Source of the DNA: Segetibacter sp. | GTDB lineage: Bacteria > Bacteroidota > Bacteroidia > Chitinophagales > Chitinophagaceae | Assembly: GCF_025963695.1 (NCBI RefSeq) | Contig: NZ_JAOQAH010000027.1 | Span: forward strand, 1 to 64,000 | DNA length: 64,000 nucleotides | Reading direction: 5' to 3' | Shown here: positions 32,471 to 42,147 of the stretch, one piece after another | How the letters are laid out: every line of letters starts with the position of its first letter | Numbering within the stretch: the first letter of the stretch is position 1 | Made by a program: the position numbers and the translations under genes | The notes under the pieces: generated by a model | The model's input: the letters and a program-made list of their open reading frames with translations, nothing else | Told to the model about the DNA's origin: nothing | Databases searched by the model: none

Positions 32471-33247
32471 ATGAATCTCAATCTGCTAATTCCTCTATTT
32501 ATCATCGTCGTACTTTTTGTAATGGGTATTTGCATCGCGCAGGAATACGAACGTTCAATTGTATTTAGACTCGGAAGATTCAAAGAAATAAAAGGTCCCG
32601 GCCTGTTTTGGATCATACCCTTCATAGAAAAAAGAAGAACGATAGATATGCGGGTAAGAACCGTTGATCTGGAACAACAGGAAACAATTACAAAAGACAG
32701 CGTAACAATAAAAGTAAATGCTGTTCTTTGGTTTAGGGTAACTGATCCGGAAAAAGCAATAATAAAAGTGGCGGATTATAATAAAGCAGTATATCAATTT
32801 TCTGTTACGGCATTGCGAAATATAATAGGACAACATATACTGGACGAAGTGCTGAAGGAGCGCGAACAAATAAATAACACACTTCAGAAAATAGTAGATA
32901 TTTCTACAGAACCATGGGGAATTAAAATAGAAATGGTGGAAATGAAAGATGTTGAAATACCAGAAGCAATGCAGCGAGCTATGGCAAGGGAAGCAGAAGC
33001 TATCAGGGAAAAACGTGCGCGGATCATTAAAGCCGAAGCTGAGTTGGAAGCATCGATCAAATTAACACAGGGAGCAAAACAGATGGAAGGCAGCCCCATA
33101 GCCCTTGAGTTAAGACGCATGCAAATGCTTTCAGAAATCGGAATAGACAACAACACTACTACCGTGATTTTGATGCCGTCGGATTTCACAAATGCTGCAA
33201 GAAGTTTTACTGAGATGGTGAAGAAACAAAACGAAAAAACCGGGTAA
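32471..33247 (+). CDS. slipin (SPFH/band 7) membrane protein
   Basis: The 258-residue protein has one N-terminal hydrophobic anchor (about 4-22). The SPFH domain follows (SIVFRLGRFKEIKGPGLFWIIPF, DSVTIKVNAVLWFRVTDPEKAI, LRNIIGQHILDEVL), then a helical region (MQRAMAREAEAIREKRARIIKAEAELEAS). These features match bacterial slipins, homologues of stomatin, which oligomerise in membrane microdomains. Slipins are usually paired with an NfeD protein, but none is visible next to this gene. It lies 69 bases after the methyltransferase. Confidence 0.92.
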   Translation: MNLNLLIPLFIIVVLFVMGICIAQEYERSIVFRLGRFKEIKGPGLFWIIPFIEKRRTIDMRVRTVDLEQQETITKDSVTIKVNAVLWFRVTDPEKAIIKVADYNKAVYQFSVTALRNIIGQHILDEVLKEREQINNTLQKIVDISTEPWGIKIEMVEMKDVEIPEAMQRAMAREAEAIREKRARIIKAEAELEASIKLTQGAKQMEGSPIALELRRMQMLSEIGIDNNTTTVILMPSDFTNAARSFTEMVKKQNEKTG

Positions 33248-33348
33248 GTCTTATTGCACGAGTTAGTATAGTGATGTTTTATATCAATTGACTTTACGCA
33301 TAAAGACCTGGCTAAAGCTGCTTACCTATAACTTTAGAAACATTTTAT

Positions 33349-33813
33349 ATGGCTAGAAAAATTCAACTTGAAAGTTTTAAAATCGTAGGGATTTCAGTTG
33401 GTACTACTAACGAGAATGGCAAGGCATCCACGGACTTAGGGAACCTTTGGCAAAAGTTTTATTCTGAAAACATCTCTTCCAAAATATTAAATAAGGCAGA
33501 TAATGATCTCTATTCGCTTTATACTGATTATGAACTAGATTATACTGCTGGCTATACAGCCATTCTTGGGCATAAAGTAAGTTCACTTGATAACATTCCT
33601 GAAGGGCTTACAGGACATGAGATTACGGGCGGATCTTATTTAGTATTTGAAGCAAAAGGCGAAAAGCCAATGGCCGTAATTAATACCTGGAAAGAGATAT
33701 GGGACAAGGACAAAGAACTAAACAGGCTATATTCGACCGACTTTGAAGTTTACGGAGATAAATCTCAAGACGACCTTAATAGTGTAGTCGACATATACAT
33801 TGCAATGAAGTAA
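33349..33813 (+). CDS. GyrI-like/AraC effector-binding domain protein
   Basis: This is a 154-residue stand-alone effector-binding domain. It starts with a strand FKIVGISVGTTN, followed by a helix containing LGNLWQKFYSE, and has a second half with ITGGSYLVFEAKGEKP and a C-terminal VDIYIAMK strand. The SHS2-like double fold of GyrI and Rob C-terminal domains shows this order. Such proteins bind small molecules, and some hydrolyse reactive compounds. No DNA-binding domain is present. Function here is unknown; neighbours give no hint. Confidence 0.78.
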   Translation: MARKIQLESFKIVGISVGTTNENGKASTDLGNLWQKFYSENISSKILNKADNDLYSLYTDYELDYTAGYTAILGHKVSSLDNIPEGLTGHEITGGSYLVFEAKGEKPMAVINTWKEIWDKDKELNRLYSTDFEVYGDKSQDDLNSVVDIYIAMK

Positions 33814-33891
33814 GAAACAGTTTAAAAGCTGGTTTTTTCAGGGTTAAGTACTTTTTGCTTCGGAAAGCTTGTGGCTGCTTAATGTTTTGAA

Positions 33892-33915
33892 GTACAAGTG
33901 AGTGACACAACAATG
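33892..33915 (+). repeat. dispersed intergenic repeat, type B copy 2
   Basis: Full-length plus-strand copy (GTACAAGT, GAGTGACACAAC, AATG), 78 bases after the GyrI-like gene and upstream of the M16 protease. Confidence 0.85.
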
Positions 33916-34018
33916 CGCAATTCTATTCAACCGCTGGTTACAAAAAGACTAAATTTTTAGTGATTTTTTGATAAGGTTGAAACAATAAGTTTATTTAGCA
34001 GATTAAACGTTTTGTTTT

Positions 34019-36829
34019 ATGAAGTTTCGATCGGTAGGGTTTGTGGTCTGTTTTCTTCTGATTATTGTCAACTTTTCTATAAGTGCACAACCTGCAACAC
34101 CTAAAAAACTTGCAGTTTCACCTAAGGTAAAAATGGGCAAATTAGCCAACGGCCTTACCTATTACATCCGCAAAAATCAGGAGCCCAAAAACAGGGCAGA
34201 GCTTCGACTGGTAGTTAAAGCCGGTTCTATACTTGAAACGGACAAGCAAGTGGGTCTTGCCCATTTTGCAGAGCACATGGCTTTTAATGGAACTAAAAAT
34301 TTTAAAAAGCAGGAACTGGTTGATTTCCTGGAAAAAAGCGGTGTAAACTTTGGCGCTGACATAAATGCTTCCACTTCTTTTGACGAGACTATTTATATGC
34401 TTCAGTTACCAACAGATAGCCAGTTGGTGTTTAAAAAAGGGTTTCAAATTCTGGAAGACTGGGCACACAACGTGACTTTCGAGAACAGTGAAATAGATAA
34501 GGAAAGAGGTGTTATAATTGAAGAATGGCGGTTGGGACAGGGAGCAAATGAACGCCTGAGAGCAAAATACTTTCCTGTTCTTTTAAAAGGGTCGAGGTAT
34601 GCAGTTCGAAACCCGATTGGTACAAGGGAAAACTTAGACACCTTTAAGTATGAAGCGGTAAAACAGTTTTATAAGGATTGGTATCGGCCAAACCTGCAAG
34701 CTGTAGTGGTTGTTGGTGATGTGAACGTTGCTGAGGTAGAACAAATGATAAAACAGCACTTTGCTGGCATTCGTGGTCCTGTTAATCCGAAACCGCGGAT
34801 TAAGTATGGTGTGCCTGCGCAAAAAGAAACTCAAACAACTATTCTTACTGACCCCGAGCAGGCTTACAACCAGGTAATGATGTTTTACAAACAGCCATCG
34901 ATTGGTGAAGCTCAAACCGAATGGGAATACAGGGCGTCTATTGTACGCGGCCTTTTTAATTCGATGATGAGTAGCCGGCTACAGGAACTTGCCCAAAAAC
35001 CTGATGCACCGTTTTTATTTGGTGGCAGCAGCTATGGAAAGCTTATAGGTGACAAGGATGCATTAACACTAATGGCCGTAGCAAAGAATGGAAAAGCCAT
35101 CGCACGGGCAACAGAGACAGTATTGCAGGAAAATGAACGAGTTCGTCAAAACGGGTTTACACAAAGTGAATTAGAAAGAGCCAAAGTAGCTGTTTTGTCG
35201 TCAATGGAAAATAGTTATAACGAACGTAATAAAACAAAATCGGCAGAACTGATTGAAGAACTTATCAGGAACTTTCTTACCAATGAACCAATCCCTGGGA
35301 TAGAAAAAGAATTTGCAATGTTTAAGCAATTCATTCCGGGCATCAAGCTTTCAGAAGTCAACAGTTTAATAACTCAGTGGATACAACCAACAGACAGGGC
35401 AATCATTGTTACGGCACCGGAGTCAGAAAAAAACAATTTAATTAGTGAACCTGAAATACTTGCACTGGTAAATAAAAAGCACGGAACTTTAAAACCGTAT
35501 GAAGATAAAGTTATGCAAGGCTCTTTCCTGGCTAAAGTACCGGTAGCAGGTAAAATAGTTGATGAAAAAAAGTTAGATGAATTGGGTGTTACAGAGCTAA
35601 CACTATCTAACGGAGCGAAAGTAATTTTGAAACCTACCGATTTTAAAAACGATGAGATACTGATTTCAGCAATCAGCAGAGGAGGCTCTTCACTTTATAG
35701 TGATTCAGATTACCTGTCTGCATCAAATGCTACAACCATAGCTCTTTACGGCGGTATAGGTAATTACGACGTAATGAGTTTACAAAAAGCACTCACCGGA
35801 AAACAGGTTTCAATAGCACCTTCTATTGGCGCATATTCTGAAGGCATCAGTGGCAGCACTACACCAAAAGATCTTGCTACTGCCTTTCAATTAATTTACG
35901 GTTATTTTACCCAGCCGCGTAAAGACAGCTCAATGTTTGAGGTACTGAAACAACAGCTTTCTGCTTCGCTTGCTAACAAAGGAAAAGATCCCGGTTCTGT
36001 TTTTGGAGATTCTGTTAGTTACATTATGTCTAACTATCATCCCCGTAGAAAACCGCTTTCGCTGGATAGAGTTGGCGAGATAAAGTTGGACAGGGCTTTT
36101 TCAGTTTACCAGGACCGCTTTGCAGATGCCAGTGATTTCATTTTCACTATTGTTGGAAATTTTAAGCTGGATAGCCTTAAACCAGTCATCGAAACTTATA
36201 TCGCGTCTCTTCCTGCAATGAACAGGAAAGAAACCTGGAAAGACATTGGTGTTCGGTTTCCTACAGGTGTAGTTAGTAAGGTAATCAACAAAGGAAAAGA
36301 TCAAAAAAGTTCAGTTCGCTTAACGTTTACCGGTATAACGGAGTATAGTGACATGGAAGCTACCCAGTTGGACCAGGTGGCAAAAGTGCTGGAGATAAGG
36401 CTGAGAGAAATTTTGCGTGAAGACCAGGGCGGTGTATATGGCGTAGGGGTTGGTGCTAATATTAATCGTGAGCCAATTAATAGCTACAGTGTTACTGTTT
36501 CGTTTGGTTGCGCACCCGAAAACGTTGAAAAGCTTTCAGGACTTGTTTTAGACGAGATTAAAAAAATGAAAGCAAATGGTGGAAGTCAGATTAATGTAGA
36601 TAAGGTAATTGCTGAAGATACTCGCGGACTGGAGACAGGGGTGAAAGAAAATAACTATTGGTTGTACAACTTACAAAGCAAGTATTATCATAACGAAGAC
36701 GCAAAAACCATTCTGCAAGACCCTCAAATGGTTAGAAAATTAACGGTTGAAAGAACAAAAGAAATGGCAAACAAGTATTTTAACCTTAACAACATGGCAA
36801 AAATTGTTCTAATGCCCGAAGGTAAATAG
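34019..36829 (+). CDS. M16-family zinc metalloprotease (pitrilysin/insulinase type)
   Basis: The 936-residue protein has a signal peptide (about 1-23) and the long M16 layout of four alpha/beta domains in one chain. The inverted zinc motif HFAEH is at 82-86, and the downstream acidic ligand lies in EIDKERGVIIEEW (E162 or E169). The substrate-binding Arg/Tyr motif appears in the C-terminal half as RLTFTGITEY and DQGGVYGVGVG. It likely degrades peptides in the periplasm. It stands alone between a type B repeat and a gap of about 320 bases. Confidence 0.93.
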   Translation: MKFRSVGFVVCFLLIIVNFSISAQPATPKKLAVSPKVKMGKLANGLTYYIRKNQEPKNRAELRLVVKAGSILETDKQVGLAHFAEHMAFNGTKNFKKQELVDFLEKSGVNFGADINASTSFDETIYMLQLPTDSQLVFKKGFQILEDWAHNVTFENSEIDKERGVIIEEWRLGQGANERLRAKYFPVLLKGSRYAVRNPIGTRENLDTFKYEAVKQFYKDWYRPNLQAVVVVGDVNVAEVEQMIKQHFAGIRGPVNPKPRIKYGVPAQKETQTTILTDPEQAYNQVMMFYKQPSIGEAQTEWEYRASIVRGLFNSMMSSRLQELAQKPDAPFLFGGSSYGKLIGDKDALTLMAVAKNGKAIARATETVLQENERVRQNGFTQSELERAKVAVLSSMENSYNERNKTKSAELIEELIRNFLTNEPIPGIEKEFAMFKQFIPGIKLSEVNSLITQWIQPTDRAIIVTAPESEKNNLISEPEILALVNKKHGTLKPYEDKVMQGSFLAKVPVAGKIVDEKKLDELGVTELTLSNGAKVILKPTDFKNDEILISAISRGGSSLYSDSDYLSASNATTIALYGGIGNYDVMSLQKALTGKQVSIAPSIGAYSEGISGSTTPKDLATAFQLIYGYFTQPRKDSSMFEVLKQQLSASLANKGKDPGSVFGDSVSYIMSNYHPRRKPLSLDRVGEIKLDRAFSVYQDRFADASDFIFTIVGNFKLDSLKPVIETYIASLPAMNRKETWKDIGVRFPTGVVSKVINKGKDQKSSVRLTFTGITEYSDMEATQLDQVAKVLEIRLREILREDQGGVYGVGVGANINREPINSYSVTVSFGCAPENVEKLSGLVLDEIKKMKANGGSQINVDKVIAEDTRGLETGVKENNYWLYNLQSKYYHNEDAKTILQDPQMVRKLTVERTKEMANKYFNLNNMAKIVLMPEGK

Positions 36830-37148
36830 AGTGCTTTTTTCACTTAATTCACGGGTAACAAAAGTAATTTATTAAAGAACAGCTTCAAATATTACCGACT
36901 GCGGCGACGCCGATCCTTTAAACCAACACCTATTTTTGTCTACTGCATGCAACCTAACGTATCTCCGTTCTATCTGAACCTAATACAACATCTGTAGTTT
37001 ATTAAAAAAGTCCTTAAAACGAGATGGCAAGGTTCTGGTAAGATTGCATAAATCCCATTGGTTCTAGCCTTACTTGCCAAATATCCTATTTAAAAGCTCA
37101 CTTTTTTTATTTATCGCGATGAAGGTAATTTTTAAATAAAATCACTGT
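36830..37148. other. intergenic stretch, weak hairpin only
   Basis: I see no gene here. TGGCAAG at about 37025 and CTTGCCA at about 37073 are complementary, and GTAAG/CTTAC could extend the stem across a bulge. There is no T-run. Nothing else stands out. Confidence 0.4.
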
Positions 37149-37796
37149 ATGATAAAGTGGGTAGTGAGACTTGCGTTTTTAACTATACTATTAGGGTTAA
37201 TTGGAAGCATTATGATCGTGACGAACATGTATTATAAGAACGAAGAAAGTGTAACACAGGAACTTAAGGATACAACCGCAGATCATTTTAAAACTGATAC
37301 TCCAAAAATTGAACTCTCACAAAAACAAACGGAAAAGATAGACACAAGTCCCTTACTTCCCTCACCCGTTTTGTCGAAAAAAGATAGTGTAGATCGGAAG
37401 CAAAACAGCCTGGTTGAAAAGCAGGAAAAAGCAGATACGACAAAAGTTCTCAAAAAAGAAGAGAAAAAAATCGAAACGGCGGCCATTCGTGCAGAAATCA
37501 AAAAAAACAAGGAAGCTAAAATATCGCCTAAAGAAAAACTATTCACACCAGTTGAACTTCAACGCTTAGTCAACAGAATTAATACAGTTAAAGCAAAAAA
37601 TAAGAATACAGCAAACTGCATTCAAATGCACATTACTGAAGAAGGTAATAGCAGGCGAACGATCGCTCAAATTGAAACCTACCTTAAAAGCAACCATTTT
37701 ACCATAGCCGGAAGAGAAGTAGTTTCAAAAAAAGCAAAAGGCATACAAATCCGACGTGTAGGACCATGCATGAGAATTACTATCGGTTCCTTTTAA
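37149..37796 (+). CDS. membrane-anchored Lys-rich protein of unknown function
   Basis: This 215-residue protein has one N-terminal membrane helix (about 5-26). A highly charged Lys/Glu/Ser-rich, probably disordered stretch of about 100 residues follows. The compact C-terminal domain (about 135-215) contains QLVNRINTVKAKNKNT, one Cys near 158 and another near 207 (VGPCMRITIGSF). The layout resembles an anchored periplasmic domain on a flexible linker. No family is recognised. The convergent GH2 gene ends 8 bases beyond its stop. Confidence 0.6.
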   Translation: MIKWVVRLAFLTILLGLIGSIMIVTNMYYKNEESVTQELKDTTADHFKTDTPKIELSQKQTEKIDTSPLLPSPVLSKKDSVDRKQNSLVEKQEKADTTKVLKKEEKKIETAAIRAEIKKNKEAKISPKEKLFTPVELQRLVNRINTVKAKNKNTANCIQMHITEEGNSRRTIAQIETYLKSNHFTIAGREVVSKKAKGIQIRRVGPCMRITIGSF

Positions 37797-37804
37797 TTAT
37801 GGTA

Positions 37805-39658
37805 TTATTCACTACGCTTGCCACTCTTACTACTTGCAAGCAACCCAGCCGGCACTTTTAAGGCCCCAGTCTCCTCATCAATCAAGCCATTTCTTTCATC
37901 TTCTATATTGGTGGCTTGTGTATAAACATCACCTGCTATAGGTCGTTTTCTCAATTCATCTTTAAATAGACTAATTTGCTTAGCCCGTTCGGCGTCGTCG
38001 TTCGGCCCGCCATAATCAATAAAGCCAAAACCGCCCCATTCGCTCACTATTAAAGGAACTTGGTTACGATAGAAAAAAGGATCTCCGACTACCAGCGGAA
38101 AAGCTGCCACTCCCACCATTTGCCCAGATACAAGCTGGTCAAGCATTTGCCGCCATCGTTGAATGTCGGGAGTGTACAAGTGCGCTGTCAGCAGATCCGA
38201 CTTCAACCGACCTTCGTAAGAAATGTGCTGCCATCCATCGTTATCTACCACTAAAAATTGCGGATGCGCTAACTGCATATAATGGTACATATCCATTATA
38301 TATTGTCGGGTGTCAGGATTTGTAGCAATATCCTGCGCCCCCCAATCCTCATTATACAAACTCCATATAATTACAGAAGGATGCGTGCCTATGAGCGCCA
38401 GCATCCTCATTAACTCATCGCGGTGATTTTCCCTGCTTTTAAAATTCGACCTGTGCGGACTTGGAACCTCAACCCAAAGTAACATTCCCATTTTATCTGC
38501 CAGATTATAAATCCGGGGGTCAACTCCCGAAATGTGAATCCTTACCAGGTTGCATCCCAACTCCTTCATCGCATACATGTGCCTTTTAATTTGCTCGTAA
38601 GTCGCCTCCCCTGGCTGATAAAGAATTCCATCAAGGTAAATGGGCTTGTTATTTAGGTAGACACAACACCCCCTCGACTCAATTTTCCGCAGCCCAAAAT
38701 AGGTTTCAATTTCTGCTTTCTCCCCTTTCGAATTAATTAATTCTGCAACCAGGCGGTACAAATGAGGGTGTTCTATCGACCACAACTTAGCATCCGGAAT
38801 TTCAATAACAACGCGCTGCCTTTTTTGCCCTGCTTCCAGGGTAAGAGGAAAATCATCCGTGGCAATCGGTTCATTCGATTCCTGCTTCCTGTTAAATATT
38901 TTCAACCTGATCACATATTCGCCGGGGTCGTGAATGCGGGTGGTAAGGTTAAACCTCACAAGGTTATCTTCTACAATAGAAACGACGCCCACACGCGAAC
39001 GAAGACGGTTACGTTCAACAGTTTCAAGCCATATACTGCGAACTGCCCCCGTATATGTTTGGTACCAGATCCCCCCTCTTTTATATACGTGCGACTCCTG
39101 CTTACCTCTTGTTGTATCCGCATCCATTGTATCGGCAATGCGAACTGTGAGGCGGTTTACCGGTTGTAGCGTTTCTTCGGGCAATTCGTATGAAAAGGAG
39201 GTATATTCTCCTACATGCACCAATTCACCTTCAACCGTCTTCAACGGAATTCCATTAAGCCAAACCTGCGTTTCATATCCACATGCACCAAAGGTCAATT
39301 GTAGCATAGCATGTTCTGCACCGCTACCATTAACACGAACTGGCAATGGAAATTCCCGCTCATACCAGGCAACCACTTTATCTTGCCAGGCCTTTACAGC
39401 CTGCTGTCCTTTTGCTGCCGCTATATGATCTTCTATTGATCCTGGCCAGTTCGCCTTATCCTGGTAATCATGGCTAATGTACCATGCATCTGCCAATCCT
39501 TTGTCGTCCGCATCAAGAGAAAACTTCCATTCGCCATCTAGCAGTATTGGAGCGTTTGGCCTTACAACAGCTCTTGGTAGTGGGTTTACAAAATTATCTT
39601 CTGCAAAAACTTCTTCTTTACTCTTCGATGTACTATAGTTAGGATGAATTGCTTCCAT
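37805..39658 (-). CDS. glycoside hydrolase family 2 enzyme
   Basis: The 617-residue protein has the GH2 order: an N-terminal sugar-binding jellyroll (about 15-195, with LDGEWKFSLD), an immunoglobulin-like domain (about 200-325), and a TIM barrel. The acid/base is E437 in WSLYNEDWG, and the nucleophile is E540 in IVSEWGGFGF. No signal peptide is visible at the chosen start, so it may be cytoplasmic. GH2 covers beta-galactosidases, glucuronidases and mannosidases, and the substrate cannot be read from the motifs. No SusC/SusD pair is nearby, so it is not part of a standard polysaccharide utilisation locus. Confidence 0.9.
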   Translation of the reverse strand: MEAIHPNYSTSKSKEEVFAEDNFVNPLPRAVVRPNAPILLDGEWKFSLDADDKGLADAWYISHDYQDKANWPGSIEDHIAAAKGQQAVKAWQDKVVAWYEREFPLPVRVNGSGAEHAMLQLTFGACGYETQVWLNGIPLKTVEGELVHVGEYTSFSYELPEETLQPVNRLTVRIADTMDADTTRGKQESHVYKRGGIWYQTYTGAVRSIWLETVERNRLRSRVGVVSIVEDNLVRFNLTTRIHDPGEYVIRLKIFNRKQESNEPIATDDFPLTLEAGQKRQRVVIEIPDAKLWSIEHPHLYRLVAELINSKGEKAEIETYFGLRKIESRGCCVYLNNKPIYLDGILYQPGEATYEQIKRHMYAMKELGCNLVRIHISGVDPRIYNLADKMGMLLWVEVPSPHRSNFKSRENHRDELMRMLALIGTHPSVIIWSLYNEDWGAQDIATNPDTRQYIMDMYHYMQLAHPQFLVVDNDGWQHISYEGRLKSDLLTAHLYTPDIQRWRQMLDQLVSGQMVGVAAFPLVVGDPFFYRNQVPLIVSEWGGFGFIDYGGPNDDAERAKQISLFKDELRKRPIAGDVYTQATNIEDERNGLIDEETGALKVPAGLLASSKSGKRSE

Positions 39659-40099
39659 ACTTTCAAAAAAATGTGTGTTATTATTATATACTAGCTCTGA
39701 TCCAAACGGTTTGTTGTTGGGTTGTAATTTTTATTCGCCCACAATTTGTTTTTAACCCATCATCGTTGCGACGCTCCTTTCAACTTTTTGTTCTGCCCCA
39801 ACTTTTATTGCGTTTTGCTTACTAAAGCTACTCGATATCAAATAATTGACTCATCAAAATTTAATTAGAGCAACTCCTCTTATAAAACGCCTTAGCAGCC
39901 TGCAATATTGATTCCATGTTTATAAAACTAATATTTAAAAATATTCTTCGGCCACAAAAACCGGCAAATAAAGTAGAATAGTAGCGGGCTTTACAAAAGC
40001 AATATTTTAAATACTTTAGCCAAAACCGGGTCAACGAAAGGAAACGTTCTTTTTAAACTTATTTTTATAAACAGCTAAGAATACAAACAATAACCAATT
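39659..40099. other. gene-free divergent intergenic stretch
   Basis: This 441-base gap separates the divergent GH2 and CocE-like genes and must contain both promoters, but no clear consensus is seen. A type C repeat lies at 39761-39777. Otherwise nothing definite. Confidence 0.5.
39761..39777. repeat. dispersed intergenic repeat, type C copy 2
   Basis: CATCGTTGCGACGCTCC, matching 31221-31237 at 15 of 17 positions. It is followed by TTTCAACTTTTTGTT, which is not shared by the other type C copy. Confidence 0.6.
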
Positions 40100-41995
40100 A
40101 TGAAAAAAGCGCTCCTTCTTTTGATGATTTTCTTCCCTTTATTCATCCTTGCACAACAAGAAGATTCTGTGTGGTTTGCTCAACACTATGCTAAAAAAGA
40201 AGTAACAATTCCTATGAGGGACGGAATTAAACTGTTTACTTCAATTTACTATCCTATTGATAAAAATGAAAAGCACCCAATTCTGCTAACAAGAACACCC
40301 TACTCCTGTGCTCCATATGGAAGTGATAAGTTGGATGCAGCAAATTGGTATTCTTATAAGAAGAACTACGCCAGGGAAGGTTACATTTTAATAAAACAAG
40401 ATGTGCGGGGAAGATGGATGAGCGAAGGAAGCTTCGTAAATGTTCGTCCATTTAATGCTAACAAAAAAAACAGCGAAATAGACGAAGCTTCGGATAGCTA
40501 CGATACAATTGACTGGTTAATTAAAAATCTGGAAAACAACAACGGGAAGGTTGGAGTCTTCGGTATTTCGTATCCCGGGTTCTATTCTACAATGGCTGCT
40601 GCAAGCAATCATCCGGCATTAATGGCTGTTAGTCCGCAAGCGCCCGTTACGAACTGGTTTATCGGCGACGACTTTCATCACAATGGTGCTTTTTTCCAGA
40701 TGGATGCTTTTGATTTTTATTCTGCACTAGGTTCTGGCTTTGGCCAGCCCCATCCAAAGCCGACAGCCATACCTGCAAATAGCATTGGTTACCCTATTCA
40801 CGACAACTATCATTTTTACCTTACAACAGGCACACTTGCAAACCTTACCAAGAAGCTAGGCGACTCGGTTGCCTTTTGGAAAGACCTTATGAGCCACCCT
40901 AACTACGATACCTTTTGGCAAGCACGTGATGCGCGAAACGCAACAAAAAATGTAAAGCCTGCTATGTTATGGGTAGGCGGATTGTTTGATGCAGAAGACA
41001 ACTGGGGTGCATGGAATTCATATAAGGCAGCAGAGGCAAATAATAAAGGGAAAGATTTCAATAAATTGGTGATGGGGCCGTGGTACCACGGGCAATGGGC
41101 CAGCAATGATGGAACGCACCTTGGAAATGTAGCATTTGGAAGCAATACGGCTACCTGGTACCAGGAGAATATCGAAATTCCTTTTTTCAATTACTACCTT
41201 AAAGGCAAAGGCGACATTTCAAAGATTTCAGAGGCTACTATTTTCCTATCAGGCTCCAATGAATGGAAGCAGTTTGCCCAATGGCCACCGGCGGAAAAAC
41301 AAGAAAAAGTCCTCTACTTACAATCCAACGGAAAACTAAGCTGGAGCATTCCAACGAATATTAATGGTTTTACAAGCTACCTGAGCGATCCTTCGAAACC
41401 GGTACCTTATACTGAAGATGTTCATTTTAACCGTACCCGTAACTATATGACCGACGACCAACGCTTTGCCTCCAGAAGGCCAGATGTATTGGTTTTTCAA
41501 ACAGATACATTAAATGAAGATGTTACAGTTGCCGGAAATGTAGTGGCCGATTTAATAACAAGTATTTCAACAACCGATGCAGACTTTGTTGTTAAGCTAA
41601 TAGATGTTTTTCCGGATTATCTTTCTTACACGCCTATAGATATTTATGCTGAAAAAGACGCGGAAAGCAAGTATCCAATGGGCGGATACCAGATGTTGGT
41701 ACATGGCGAAATTTTCAGAGGCAGGTTTAGAAACAGCTACGAGAAACCCCAAGCATTCACGCCTGGCAAAATAGATGAAGTAAAATATAAACTAGGCGAT
41801 GTTGCGCATACTTTTAAAAAAGGACACAGAATTATGATACAAATTCAAAGTAGCTGGTTTCCATTAGCAGACCGTAACCCGCAAAAGTTTGTTGATATTT
41901 ATCATGCAAAAGAATCGGACTTTCAAAAGGCGACTATCAATATTTTTCACAATAAAACAGGAAGCAGCAAAATTATACTGCCGGTGCTTAAGTAG
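40100..41995 (+). CDS. CocE/NonD-family hydrolase (X-Pro dipeptidyl-peptidase S15-like)
   Basis: This is a 631-residue secreted serine hydrolase with a signal peptide (about 1-18). The alpha/beta-hydrolase core starts with VTIPMRDGIKLFTSIYYP, and the nucleophile S157 sits in GISYPG. The charge-relay Asp is probably in LWVGGLFDAED and the His in GPWYHGQW. A C-terminal jellyroll (about 430-631) completes the family architecture. Members hydrolyse N-terminal X-Pro dipeptides, glutaryl-7-ACA or cocaine-type esters. The gene is alone on this strand and ends near a type A repeat. Confidence 0.92.
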   Translation: MKKALLLLMIFFPLFILAQQEDSVWFAQHYAKKEVTIPMRDGIKLFTSIYYPIDKNEKHPILLTRTPYSCAPYGSDKLDAANWYSYKKNYAREGYILIKQDVRGRWMSEGSFVNVRPFNANKKNSEIDEASDSYDTIDWLIKNLENNNGKVGVFGISYPGFYSTMAAASNHPALMAVSPQAPVTNWFIGDDFHHNGAFFQMDAFDFYSALGSGFGQPHPKPTAIPANSIGYPIHDNYHFYLTTGTLANLTKKLGDSVAFWKDLMSHPNYDTFWQARDARNATKNVKPAMLWVGGLFDAEDNWGAWNSYKAAEANNKGKDFNKLVMGPWYHGQWASNDGTHLGNVAFGSNTATWYQENIEIPFFNYYLKGKGDISKISEATIFLSGSNEWKQFAQWPPAEKQEKVLYLQSNGKLSWSIPTNINGFTSYLSDPSKPVPYTEDVHFNRTRNYMTDDQRFASRRPDVLVFQTDTLNEDVTVAGNVVADLITSISTTDADFVVKLIDVFPDYLSYTPIDIYAEKDAESKYPMGGYQMLVHGEIFRGRFRNSYEKPQAFTPGKIDEVKYKLGDVAHTFKKGHRIMIQIQSSWFPLADRNPQKFVDIYHAKESDFQKATINIFHNKTGSSKIILPVLK

Positions 41996-42013
41996 CTGAC
42001 TAATTAAATAACA

Positions 42014-42037
42014 GTACAAGAGTGCGACGCAAGAATG
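42014..42037 (+). repeat. dispersed intergenic repeat, type A copy 3
   Basis: Plus-strand type A copy (GTACAAG, AGTGCGACGCAAG, AATG), 18 bases after the CocE-like gene. Confidence 0.85.
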
Positions 42038-42110
42038 TTGAATTGCGGTTCTTCGCCGGAATACAAAAAATTACTGGCAGCTTTCTGTGCATTTCACCTT
42101 TTAGTAGTAA

Positions 42111-42143
42111 AAGAGCCATTTACCCCTGTCGTAAATGGCTCTT
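42111..42143 (-). terminator. rho-independent terminator of the amidase gene
   Basis: AAGAGCCATTTAC (42111-42123) and GTAAATGGCTCTT (42131-42143) form a perfect 13-bp stem with the loop CCCTGTC. It lies 4 bases past the minus-strand amidase stop and is followed by TTTT on that strand. It may serve both convergent genes. Confidence 0.85.
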
Positions 42144-42147
42144 AACA

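Noticed and set aside
37805..41995. Polysaccharide utilisation locus around the GH2 and CocE-like genes
   Set aside because: No SusC/SusD pair or linked regulator is present, and the two genes diverge with no shared theme.
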